DNA of 64,000 nucleotides, from assembly GCA_903911355.1 (NCBI GenBank), contig CAIWDD010000088.1:38006-102005 (forward strand), read 5' to 3'. Source of the stretch: an uncultured Nodularia sp. GTDB taxonomy: Bacteria > Cyanobacteriota > Cyanobacteriia > Cyanobacteriales > Nostocaceae. Shown here piece after piece: positions 1 through 7,485 of the stretch (positions are counted from its first letter, which is position 1; each line of letters opens with the position of its first letter). The translations under genes and the position numbers were made by a program. Under the pieces are notes generated by a model. It was not told the DNA's origin, ran no database searches, and saw only the letters and a program-made list of their open reading frames with translations.

Positions 1-2051
1 AGTTGAATTGCCGTCACAATTCCTTGTAAATCTCCAGAAATCAGAGTAATATCACTCGCGGCGATCGCCACATCTGTTCCTGTACCAATCGCAATACCCA
101 CATCTGCTTGTGCGAGTGCAGGTGCATCATTAATACCATCACCTACCATCGCCACAATTTGAGATTTACCATCACTTTGGAGGGATTGAATTATGGCCGC
201 TTTTTGATCTGGGCGTACCTCTGCAAAAACTCTCTGGATACCCACTTCTTGGGCGATCGCCTCCGCAGTTTTCCTGTTATCTCCAGTCAACATTACCACT
301 TCTAATCTAAGTTTCTGTAGTATTTTAACTGCTGCTGCTGAGGAAGGTTTCAGAGCATCAGCAATACCCATCACTCCTTCTAGAACACCATCTACAGCTA
401 TTAAAATCACAGTTTTACCCCCAGTTTCCCAGACTTGTTTATATTCCTGGAGGGAATGATTATTAATTCCCAGTTCTGTCAACCAGCGTTCTGTACCAAT
501 TTGTACTAAGCAGTCTGACACCACACCTTGAACGCCACTACCAGGGACAGCTGCAAAGTTATTACACTCAATTAAACTCACCTCTTGGGATTGGGCATAT
601 TTTACCACCGCATCAGCCAAGGGATGCTCGGAATTGCGCTCTACAGCAGCAGCTAACTGTAAAAGCTGTAGTTCATTGTGGTTAGCAGTACCCTTCACAC
701 AGACAAAATCGGTAACTGTGGGATTCCCTTGAGTTAAAGTTCCGGTTTTATCCAAAACAATGGTGGTGATTTTGTGTGCTAGCTCTAGGCTTTGGGCATC
801 TTTAATTAAAATACCATTTTCCGCACCTTTACCAGTGCCCACCATAATTGAAGTGGGAGTAGCTAAACCCAAAGCGCAGGGACAAGCTATAATCAGTACA
901 CCCACTGTGGTCATGATTGCTAGGGTGAAGTTACCCATGAAGTTAAACCACATCACAAAGGTGGCGATGGCGATCGCAATTACAGCAGGTACAAACCATC
1001 CTGTAACCTGATCTGCTAATCTTTGAATTGGCGCTTTAGAACCCTGTGCTTGCTGCACAAGTTTGACGATTTGCGCCAAAAAAGTATCCTTTCCCACTCG
1101 TGTGGCTCGAAACTGAAAACTACCAGTTTTGTTAATAGTCGCCCCAATTACCTCATCTCCCGGTTGCTTTTGCACTGGTAAGCTTTCACCAGTAACCATG
1201 GACTCATCAACCGTAGAGATACCAGTAATCACCTCACCATCTACAGGAATCTTTTCCCCTGGACGCACCACAATCACATCATTAATTTCCACCCCGGTAA
1301 TAGAAATATCCATTTCTACACCACCACGGATAACCCTAGCATTTCTGGGTTGTAGTCCCATCAGTTTATGAATAGCTTCCGAGGTTTTTCCCCTAGCGCG
1401 ATGCTCTAACAACCGCCCCAGCAAAATTAAAGCAATTACAGTTACCGAAACCTCATAATATACATGAGGGATTAAACCCTGAGCCGTAAAAAATCCCGAA
1501 AACAGAGTCACAAACAAAGAATATAGATATGCAGCACTTGTACCCACTGCCATCAGAGTATCCATTGTTGCTGTATGGTGCTGGAGGGCTTTCCAGCCAT
1601 TCACATAAAAACCCCAACCACACCAAAACTGTACTGGGGTAGTCAACAGTAACTGCACCCAATAATTATGGAGAAATTCGGGAATAAACCAGAAGTTTAA
1701 CCCTGTCATCATGGGTATGGAACCCACAAAAATGATTATAGCGATCACACCCGCCACAATCACCTTGCGGCTAATTTCCTGTTCCGCCGCTAACTTAATT
1801 GCTGTCTGAGTATCATCTTCTCCAGTCAGTATGTCTTCTGAAACCTGGTAAGAAGAGTATCCCGCAGCATCGATGACGCTTTGGATAATCTTTAAATTAG
1901 TACGTGTTCGATCATAATTGATTGTAGCCTGTTCAGCAGCAAAGTTAACATTGCAGTCAATCACCCCTGGAATCAACCGAATAGCTTGGTCAATGTTGTT
2001 TGCGCAGGAAGCGCAACTCATACCCCGGAGTTTAAGCGTGAGAGTATCCAT
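1..2051 (-). CDS. Copper-translocating P1B-type ATPase (3' end beyond window)
   Basis: Integral membrane pump that exports or compartmentalises Cu(I) using ATP. Reading leftwards from the ATG at 2051, the protein starts with a heavy-metal-associated domain carrying GMSCASC. Several membrane helices follow, then the metal-channel motif CPC (about 890-880), the phosphorylation motif DKTGTLT (about 760-740) and the hinge GDGINDAP (about 150-130). The reading frame is open to base 1, so the C-terminal end is missing; about 683 codons are present. The neighbouring small chaperone gene on the same strand, ending about 150 bp upstream, fits a copper-delivery pair. Cyanobacteria usually have two such pumps (CtaA in the plasma membrane, PacS in the thylakoid); the sequence does not tell me which this is, so no symbol is given. 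Family assignment is very secure. Confidence 0.95.
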   Translation of the reverse strand, partial: MDTLTLKLRGMSCASCANNIDQAIRLIPGVIDCNVNFAAEQATINYDRTRTNLKIIQSVIDAAGYSSYQVSEDILTGEDDTQTAIKLAAEQEISRKVIVAGVIAIIIFVGSIPMMTGLNFWFIPEFLHNYWVQLLLTTPVQFWCGWGFYVNGWKALQHHTATMDTLMAVGTSAAYLYSLFVTLFSGFFTAQGLIPHVYYEVSVTVIALILLGRLLEHRARGKTSEAIHKLMGLQPRNARVIRGGVEMDISITGVEINDVIVVRPGEKIPVDGEVITGISTVDESMVTGESLPVQKQPGDEVIGATINKTGSFQFRATRVGKDTFLAQIVKLVQQAQGSKAPIQRLADQVTGWFVPAVIAIAIATFVMWFNFMGNFTLAIMTTVGVLIIACPCALGLATPTSIMVGTGKGAENGILIKDAQSLELAHKITTIVLDKTGTLTQGNPTVTDFVCVKGTANHNELQLLQLAAAVERNSEHPLADAVVKYAQSQEVSLIECNNFAAVPGSGVQGVVSDCLVQIGTERWLTELGINNHSLQEYKQVWETGGKTVILIAVDGVLEGVMGIADALKPSSAAAVKILQKLRLEVVMLTGDNRKTAEAIAQEVGIQRVFAEVRPDQKAAIIQSLQSDGKSQIVAMVGDGINDAPALAQADVGIAIGTGTDVAIAASDITLISGDLQGIVTAIQ

Positions 2052-2203
2052 GGTCAGTCAATCACTTTTGCTAGTGTAGCCTATCCAGTCAAAGTTGCAT
2101 CCAGTTGATGAATGCAACTTCATCCGCTCAAACACATTTAGTTTAGATGTGTAAATTACATCAAACCCTTATACCCTAGGCATCTTAGCGGGTATAATCA
2201 GTT

Positions 2204-2398
2204 TTAAGCAGCTGGATAGCCAGCAGCAGCTAAAGCATTCTTAATTGATGCTTCCGATGCTTGAGTTTCTACGCTCACAAATTTGGTTTGGGGGTCAGCC
2301 TCAATCGTAGCATTGGCATCAACTGCTTTTACTGCATTAGTAATATTGTTGGCACAAGCAGAACAAGCCATATTGGGAACTGTGAGTTTGAGTGTCAT
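2204..2398 (-). CDS. Atx1-like copper chaperone (HMA domain)
   Basis: A 64-residue cytosolic metallochaperone made of one heavy-metal-associated domain. The Cu(I)-binding motif MACSAC lies at residues 10-15. Such proteins hand copper to the N-terminal HMA domain of P1B ATPases, and the ATPase gene lies directly downstream on the same strand about 150 bp away. I place the start at the ATG at 2398, because the homologous domain begins with MTLKLTVP. The frame continues open to 2479, but that longer N-terminus does not resemble the family. Regulation is not visible. The copper-chaperone role is inferred from family and context. Confidence 0.88.
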   Translation of the reverse strand: MTLKLTVPNMACSACANNITNAVKAVDANATIEADPQTKFVSVETQASEASIKNALAAAGYPAA

Positions 2399-2479
2399 AG
2401 ATTTACAGTATGGAATCAAAGAACTATCAAGATTTAGCTTGTATCTGCTGAATATCAGTCGTAAAGCTAATTCAGCCAT

Positions 2480-2740
2480 TGCTAATTTCTGGGGAATCCT
2501 CTTTTCATGGCTTTAGAGATGCTTTTGACTGTCATGAGCTACTAAGTTTGGCTTTTATCTTATATCCATCCTAAACTCTCCAGCCAGCTAGAGAGTCTAT
2601 CATAGTTTACAACTCTTCAAATTCTTTTCCGTCCCCATGTCATGGTATCAATATAATAAAGTCATTTATTTAGTAGTTAATTATACTCAATATTCCGCTG
2701 CCAAAATCTCATCTTCTGGCTGATATAAGCTGATATAAAT
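2480..2740. other. Intergenic stretch without recognised gene
   Basis: AT-rich DNA upstream of the chaperone gene. I see no convincing coding sequence or strong terminator. It leads into the hairpin array that follows. Confidence 0.5.
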
Positions 2741-2752
2741 TGTTAGGAAAAA

Positions 2753-2771
2753 GGCTTGGACAAGCCAAGCC
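2753..2771 (-). terminator. Array hairpin 1
   Basis: Stem GGCTTGG (2753-2759) pairs with CCAAGCC (2765-2771), with a 5-nt loop. On the minus strand it is followed by T5 (2752-2748). Confidence 0.65.
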
Positions 2772-2900
2772 CTTATGTATACCAAGCATTTACTACACCA
2801 ATAATAATTTAATGGTTCTATACCTTTAGTTCATCCTCCTAAAGGATGTGTTCAAATAGCCTCAAAGCTGATAAATAAGCAATTATTAATCATAAAAAAA

Positions 2901-2921
2901 GGTTTGGCTGTGAACCAAACC
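2901..2921 (-). terminator. Array hairpin 2
   Basis: Stem GGTTTGG (2901-2907) pairs with CCAAACC (2915-2921). Two A-T pairs extend the base, and T7 follows on the minus strand (2900-2894). This is the clearest terminator of the array. Confidence 0.75.
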
Positions 2922-3056
2922 TTGATTATTGCTGTGCTTAACAACGTACTAACTTACAATTTAAGACAACTTTTTTTATTCATCTTCCTGCGATCGGTAG
3001 AATATTAGCTTCAATCTATATTTGGCATTTCATTCATATATTAAAAGCACGAAAAA

Positions 3057-3077
3057 GGCCTGAACGAGAGTCAAGCC
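3057..3077 (-). terminator. Array hairpin 3
   Basis: Stem GGCCTGA (3057-3063) pairs with TCAAGCC (3071-3077), with one C-A mismatch. AAA/TTT pairs extend the base, and T5 follows on the minus strand. Confidence 0.6.
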
Positions 3078-3291
3078 TTTATATATACCAGGTGTTTACC
3101 ATATTTAGCCAATTTATATATAAACTGATTATAATTCATCTACCTTAAAGCAGTATACAAATTATATTAAATATGGTAGATATCATATCTATAAACATGG
3201 TATTATTATCCACAATACATAGGCATTGATCAAAAAATTACTCATACCCTGGTGAGATTTCATCTATCTTTAACCAACATCTCAAAAGAAA

Positions 3292-3313
3292 ACCCTGGCT
3301 TTAACTCCAGGGT
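3292..3313 (-). terminator. Array hairpin 4
   Basis: Stem ACCCTGG (3292-3298) pairs with CCAGGGT (3307-3313), with an 8-nt loop. TTTTCTTTT-type sequence follows on the minus strand. Confidence 0.6.
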
Positions 3314-3491
3314 AGTTATATGTTTTTCAGGCATTAACAAACTGAATAATAACAGCATAAAGAAATTATTTATAATACCTATCGACATATATATATAAAT
3401 GATATCTATGATATAATGCCAAACTACTTTTTTAATGCAATAAATGATAAACCCAGAGCTAAATTGAAAATATACAAAAATATACAAAAGA

Positions 3492-3512
3492 GGCTTGAGC
3501 ATTAGCCAAGCC
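3492..3512 (-). terminator. Array hairpin 5
   Basis: Stem GGCTTG (3492-3497) pairs with CAAGCC (3507-3512), with a 9-nt loop. CTCTTTTG follows on the minus strand, a weaker T-run than in the other units. Confidence 0.5.
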
Positions 3513-3629
3513 CATATTCAGCAAGAGTTTACCATATATTATCACTGTAAATGTAGTTGTGTGTAAATTTCATCTATCTATAGGTTAGATATAAGCAATA
3601 CCATAACTGAAATATATCAGGATAAAAAA

Positions 3630-3650
3630 GGTTTAGCACTCGGCTAAACC
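3630..3650 (-). terminator. Array hairpin 6
   Basis: Stem GGTTTAG (3630-3636) pairs with CTAAACC (3644-3650), with a 7-nt loop. T6 follows on the minus strand. Confidence 0.7.
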
Positions 3651-3860
3651 TCCATAGAAAGCAGTTAATCGACACACCAATTTTAATTTAAACCTGCTAA
3701 TTATTCAGGTCATCTTCCTAGGGAATGTGTGCAAATATTTTTTAATATGATATGGCATTACTGCCACAAACACGATGGAGAATTAAAGGTAAATTTTAGA
3801 GTGGGTCGGTTACCCCTAATTTCTATCCTTTTAAAGCCTCAAATCCTTATATTTACTGTA

Positions 3861-3959
3861 TCAAGCCTTTTTTAGGGTAATGAAGTATACACTAATTCCC
3901 TGTTCCCTGTTCCCTGAAACTAAAAAACTTTGTACCTCACGACCATGGGAAATGCTATA
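3861..3959 (+). repeat. Dispersed ~100-bp repeat with TTCCCTG heptamers, copy 1
   Basis: This copy matches 14697-14803 in inverted orientation over nearly its whole length. Shared blocks in order are AAGCCTTTTT, ATGAAGTA, a short run of TTCCCTG heptamers, AACTAAAAA, GTACCTCACGA and CATGGGAAATGCTATA. No coding capacity is visible. Confidence 0.8.
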
Positions 3960-4002
3960 TCTTGGGAAAAGCCTCCCCGGTTTTAGAGACTGACTAGTGA
4001 GC

Positions 4003-4038
4003 AAAATAAATAAAATAAATAAAATAAATAAAATAATA
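4003..4038. repeat. Four tandem 9-bp units (AAAATAAAT)
   Basis: Three perfect copies of AAAATAAAT and a fourth ending in AATA lie about 50 bp 5' of the tRNA gene. It is a low-complexity tract that could add bendable DNA upstream of the tRNA promoter. Confidence 0.9.
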
Positions 4039-4086
4039 GTTGCTTTCCTGTAAGATATGTGCTAATTTAAGTAATCGTGTGGTTAA

Positions 4087-4160
<74 letters not shown>

Positions 4161-4386
4161 TTTTATCCCGGAGGCGTTTAGCGCGATCAAAGACGTTACC
4201 TTTATCCAGGTGGTTGAGGATGGTTTTAAATTCCGTGTCGCTGAGTTTGATGTGGTTATGTTTTTCCAGTTGGGTTTTCAGGTTGGCTTTGAGGTCTTCA
4301 GCGTTGCGAATGGTGACAGGTTCATAGCCTAATGTGGTTAGGCGTTCAATTAGTTGTTGTTCTAGTTCAGGTTCAGATTGAGTCAT
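4161..4386 (-). pseudogene. hsdR: hsdR remnant (N-terminal ~75 codons), type I restriction subunit
   Basis: The N-terminus resembles HsdR: an acidic ELEQQLIERL-type helix, then GYEPV, then LNHLDKGNVFDRAKRLRDKM, which matches the segment just before the nuclease domain of HsdR. The homologous reading stops at the 3' end of the tRNA gene; the open frame then runs antisense through the tRNA and ends at 4114. The nuclease and helicase domains (normally about 1000 residues) are absent. The ATG at 4386 lies 6 bp after the stop of the DUF4276 gene, so all three genes once formed one operon. The cause was probably a deletion or an integrase event at the tRNA. Confidence 0.8.
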
Positions 4387-4392
4387 GTTACT

Positions 4393-4956
4393 CTAATTGA
4401 GAATTTTCTTAATGCCATCGAGAAAAATTTGAAAACTACGAGACTTGTTTTCAGTCAAAGATAAATAAGGTGCGATCGCTTTCGAGTGAGTACCCGGATA
4501 ATATTCTGTAACTAACTTTTTGAGTTCTTCTTTCGCGGAGTTGAGTTGATCGGGATCACGAAACTTGCGGTTATTTTGTTGTTGACTCAAACTTCCGGGT
4601 TTTAGTACATAAGCTTTTTCAACTGCCGCTAAATCACCCAAAAACCAAGATTCGAGTTCATGACATATTATTCGGATCAGTATATTTTGGTTTCCTGTAT
4701 TTTGACAAATTTCTAAAAGTTCTGATTTAAGTTGTTTACAATCATGGGAATCTTGATCATGAACAATGATAAATTTTGTTTCAGGTTTAAATTGAAAAGC
4801 TTTGATCTTTTTAGGAATTGATTTACAAAGGTCTTGTTTACCTTGATGGGGCATACAAATATAACTAATATGCTCAGGAATTAATTTTGGCAGAATAATT
4901 TCTAGTACAGTTGTCATAGAAGGTTCTTCCAGTAAAAAAATCAAGTCATGGCTCAT
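4393..4956 (-). CDS. DUF4276 family protein (TOPRIM-like), partner of the AAA ATPase
   Basis: A 187-residue protein of the DUF4276 family. Glu10/Glu11 in LLEEPSM and the Asp67-x-Asp69 pair in HDQDSHD fit a TOPRIM-type metal-binding site (Glu plus DxD), and a HELESWFLGD segment follows near residue 99. Its ATG overlaps the stop of the ATPase gene (TAATG), so the two are translationally coupled. The hsdR remnant follows after 6 bp. Pairs of an AAA ATPase with a TOPRIM-like partner inside type I restriction operons are known as restriction-linked ORFs (RloA/RloB), and the anti-phage PARIS system has a comparable ATPase plus TOPRIM effector plan. A nuclease role is therefore inferred, not shown. 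Confidence 0.82.
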   Translation of the reverse strand: MSHDLIFLLEEPSMTTVLEIILPKLIPEHISYICMPHQGKQDLCKSIPKKIKAFQFKPETKFIIVHDQDSHDCKQLKSELLEICQNTGNQNILIRIICHELESWFLGDLAAVEKAYVLKPGSLSQQQNNRKFRDPDQLNSAKEELKKLVTEYYPGTHSKAIAPYLSLTENKSRSFQIFLDGIKKILN

Positions 4957-6140
4957 TAGGGTGCAACTCCTTCAAACCAGCCTTGATTCCAGAGATATCC
5001 GGGTAAATCTCCTGCTTTTACTAAGTTTTTCAGGGTTTCATTATCGCTGGCTCGAAAAATTTTGGTAATTCCTTGTTCTTTTGTCAACCAAAAAATACTT
5101 TCTAGGGGAACAGCATTAAGAAAGTCAGGAGAGTGGGTAGATACAAATACTTGTCCGCCTCTGTCGGCATACCTGGCAAATTCTTCTGCGAGTTCGTGAA
5201 GTAAACTAGGATAAAGTTGGTTTTCTGGTTCTTCGACGCATAGTAAAGGATGGGGTTTGGGATCGAAAAGTAGAATTAAATAAGCAAATATTTTCATTGT
5301 GCCATCAGAAACATAGCGATCTATAAAGGGATCTTTAAAAGCTTGATCTTGAAATTTGAGAATTAATCTACCGTCTTCTGTTTCTTTAGCTTCTACTTTA
5401 GAAATGCCAGGTACTCGTTCCTGCATTTTTGTGAGTATGGTTTGGAATATATCAGGATGGTTTTGATAAATATATTGGGCAACAAGTGCCACATTGTCAC
5501 CTGTGGGGGAGAGATGTTCAGCATAAAAAGCATCTTTGCTACCTCTGGCATCGCTGATATGGAAGTCGGAAACGTGCCAATTTTCAATTAGTGAACGGAA
5601 AGCACTAGCAGCTTTAAAACGTTGAAATTGCCCCAGTCCTTTAATTGCTAAAATATCATTGGATTCAAGTTGTTGTTCTTCCCGTTCTAGTTCCGCCTCA
5701 GTTTGTTCAAAATTTTCTTCGTTGGTGATGGCGTATCCTTTACCGTTTTGGAAGTTGAGGAAGTGATAGGGAGAACCATGTTCACCACGTTTGTACTTGA
5801 GAATTTCTCTTTTAACTAAGGGTCGTTTTTCTTCTTGTCCAATATTTAAAATATAGGTAACTAGGCGCTCTGTCTCTAGAATTTTAATGCGGAATTTTAG
5901 TTCTATTTCTATGTCTTCTTGTTCTTTGCCTCTAGTGACGACTTCATTAAATCCACCCCGGATCTGAAGGGCTTGACGAATATTATTTTTTAAGGCATCG
6001 CGGAGAAAACCAAAAATATCAAATAGGGTAGATTTACCAGTACCATTAGCTCCGATAATCACGCAAAATCCGGGAATTTTCTCAATTTCTATAGATTCAA
6101 AGACTCGATAATTTTTAATCTTTATAGAAACAATTTTCAT
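4956..6140 (-). CDS. AAA family ATPase (RecF/SMC-like), defence-type
   Basis: A 394-residue ABC/SMC-class ATPase. The Walker A motif GANGTGKS is at residues 30-37. A SDGTMKIFAYL segment acts as the signature region, Walker B is LLCVEEPENQLYPSL near residue 300, and STHSPDFLNAV carries the switch histidine. The N-terminus KIVSIKIKNYRVFESIE is typical of AAA_21/OLD-like ATPases. The gene overlaps the DUF4276 gene by one base and precedes the hsdR remnant, which supports a sensor/ATPase role in an anti-phage or plasmid-exclusion module. No signal peptide is present, so it should be cytosolic. The upstream 268 bp contain no other gene and should hold the operon promoter. Confidence 0.88.
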   Translation of the reverse strand: MKIVSIKIKNYRVFESIEIEKIPGFCVIIGANGTGKSTLFDIFGFLRDALKNNIRQALQIRGGFNEVVTRGKEQEDIEIELKFRIKILETERLVTYILNIGQEEKRPLVKREILKYKRGEHGSPYHFLNFQNGKGYAITNEENFEQTEAELEREEQQLESNDILAIKGLGQFQRFKAASAFRSLIENWHVSDFHISDARGSKDAFYAEHLSPTGDNVALVAQYIYQNHPDIFQTILTKMQERVPGISKVEAKETEDGRLILKFQDQAFKDPFIDRYVSDGTMKIFAYLILLFDPKPHPLLCVEEPENQLYPSLLHELAEEFARYADRGGQVFVSTHSPDFLNAVPLESIFWLTKEQGITKIFRASDNETLKNLVKAGDLPGYLWNQGWFEGVAP

Positions 6141-6408
6141 AATTAATATCTGCTTTATAAATTTTCTTGTTTGACTACAATAGTGCTAAGTAGGTGGGCG
6201 TTGAAATTTATGGTTGTGGGAAGGCAGGAGGCATGAGGGAAGAGGTTTTTCAGCATTTTACATTTTTGTACTTGCTTTGTTTTTTCGTGCCGACTTACTT
6301 AGCTGAAATCTGCTGTATACTTGCTCAAAGACATTGAATTTTTTGAATTGCTATTTCTAAGGTGAGCATATTGGTTAATGGATAGTGGGTAATTTGGTAA
6401 TACTTCTA

Positions 6409-6993
6409 TTATTCCCCATTCTCTGGTTCAAGATTTAAACCGCGATAGATTTGTTCAAGGGGAAAGTTAAGATTAATGCTTTTAAGTTGGATGGTGTCAC
6501 CTGCTTTGTAGTTGATAATTAACCAGTCTCCAGCCTCGTTTTTATGATAAAGGTCAATTTCCATGCTGGTGGAACTGACTAGGAGATAATCTATTAAGGC
6601 TGGATTATTTTTATACATTCTAAATTTACCACCTCTGTCATAAGCTTCGGTAGTTTTTAATAAAACTTCAACAATTAAGCAGGGGTAGGTAATATATTGG
6701 GTATTGGTTTTGTCGCCCTCGTCGCAGGTGACGCTAACATCTGGGTAGGTGTAGTTATTAGTACCTAAAATATTAACTTTGAGGTCTGAGTTACCTGTTA
6801 TGCAACTACTAGGGTCTAAATGGGTATCAAACATAGTCGTAAATCTAATAGCAATGAGGCTATGATTGACGCTACCGCCACTCATTGCGTAAACTTGGCC
6901 GTTGATATATTCGTGTTTTTCTAGTTGCTGTTCTTCCCATGCAAAGTATTCTTCGGGGGTGAGGTGGGGGGTGTTTTCTTTAGCTGCAATCAT
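6409..6993 (-). CDS. Uma2 family (DUF820) putative endonuclease
   Basis: A 194-residue member of the Uma2 family, a PD-(D/E)XK nuclease-fold family greatly expanded in cyanobacteria. It shows the usual start LTPEEYFAWEE, the EYINGQVYAMSGGS region, the acidic YPDVSVTC strand and CLIVEVLLKTTEAYDRGGKF, where the active-site Glu lies. The function of Uma2 proteins is unproven; roles as solitary nucleases or transposon-related proteins have been suggested. It stands alone, on the same strand as the AAA module 270 bp away. Two more Uma2 genes occur at 35306-35911 and 39151-39786. Confidence 0.88.
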   Translation of the reverse strand: MIAAKENTPHLTPEEYFAWEEQQLEKHEYINGQVYAMSGGSVNHSLIAIRFTTMFDTHLDPSSCITGNSDLKVNILGTNNYTYPDVSVTCDEGDKTNTQYITYPCLIVEVLLKTTEAYDRGGKFRMYKNNPALIDYLLVSSTSMEIDLYHKNEAGDWLIINYKAGDTIQLKSINLNFPLEQIYRGLNLEPENGE

Positions 6994-7073
6994 TTTCCTT
7001 GGGTAATTGGTAATACTCTTATTTTATTTGTTCTATCTATGCCCTTATAATAAATAATATCAATTTAATTTTT

Positions 7074-7170
7074 GTAGGTTGGGTTGTTTGCGTTAGCGTT
7101 GCGAAGCAATGGAACGAAACCCAACATTTACCAGCATTTGTTGGGTTTCACTTCGTTCAACCCAACCTAC
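7074..7170. repeat. Palindromic repeat with GTAGGTTGGGTTG termini
   Basis: The perfect 13-bp terminal inverted repeat is GTAGGTTGGGTTG (7074-7086) with CAACCCAACCTAC (7158-7170). An inner pair GAAACCCAACA / TGTTGGGTTTC folds the whole into a cruciform. A related degenerate copy lies at 35070-35131. Confidence 0.85.
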
Positions 7171-7225
7171 TCAATAGTATGTATCATCTGTGTAAACATG
7201 GGTAACCGCACTCAAAACAGCAAAG

Positions 7226-7384
7226 ATGTATAATTATTTATATATGGATGTGCAGACAGGTAGAGAGCTACACACCCTCACCGGTCATTCTAAATGGGTT
7301 AATTCTGTAGGATTCAGCCCGGATGGTCAAACTCTAGCTAGTGGGAGTTATGACAAGACTATCAAAATTTGGCGGTTAAGGTAA
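7226..7384 (+). pseudogene. WD40-repeat gene fragment (single repeat)
   Basis: An open frame of 52 codons ends in one complete WD40 unit: [20 protein letters not shown], then [21 protein letters not shown]40 propellers need about seven blades, so this is the 3' tail of a larger gene whose upstream part is gone. There is no ribosome-binding site at its ATG. It lies between the palindromic repeat and tex. Confidence 0.75.
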
Positions 7385-7485
7385 TATTGACATCTCCAAA
7401 AAATAAATATGCGTTGTCAAACATTATTTTGCGCAGATATCTATTACATTTTAGGAGGAGCAACATTTCTTAAGTTAAACACCTT

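Larger units (their letters stand above)
2741..3745 (-). ncRNA. Array of six tandem hairpin units, candidate small-RNA array
   Basis: About 1 kb with no convincing gene contains six units spaced 138-235 bp apart. On the minus strand each unit ends in a 6-7 bp stem, and at least four are followed directly by a run of five or more T, which is the form of a factor-independent terminator. Stem sequences differ between units (GGCTTGG, GGTTTGG, GGCCTGA, ACCCTGG, GGCTTG, GGTTTAG) while the partner strand changes to keep pairing, so structure rather than sequence is conserved. In five of the six units an element close to AGGNAGATGA lies 55-65 bp 5' of the stem. Further upstream sits an AT-rich, -10-like hexamer (for example TATTTG in units 1 and 6). 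Units 1, 3 and 5 also share a segment like GGTAAAC between the element and the stem. I infer transcripts of about 100 nt from each unit. The layout recalls the tandem NsiR1 repeats known from Anabaena, but the locus context differs and I cannot show homology. Confidence 0.55.

Noticed and set aside
3260..3502. 80-codon minus-strand ORF inside the hairpin array
   Set aside because: It reads through a terminator hairpin, is extremely rich in Ile/Phe/Tyr from AT-rich DNA, and has no ribosome-binding site.
2741..3745. CRISPR array
   Set aside because: Units are 138-235 bp apart, the repeated parts are not identical, and stems differ between units; there are no cas genes.
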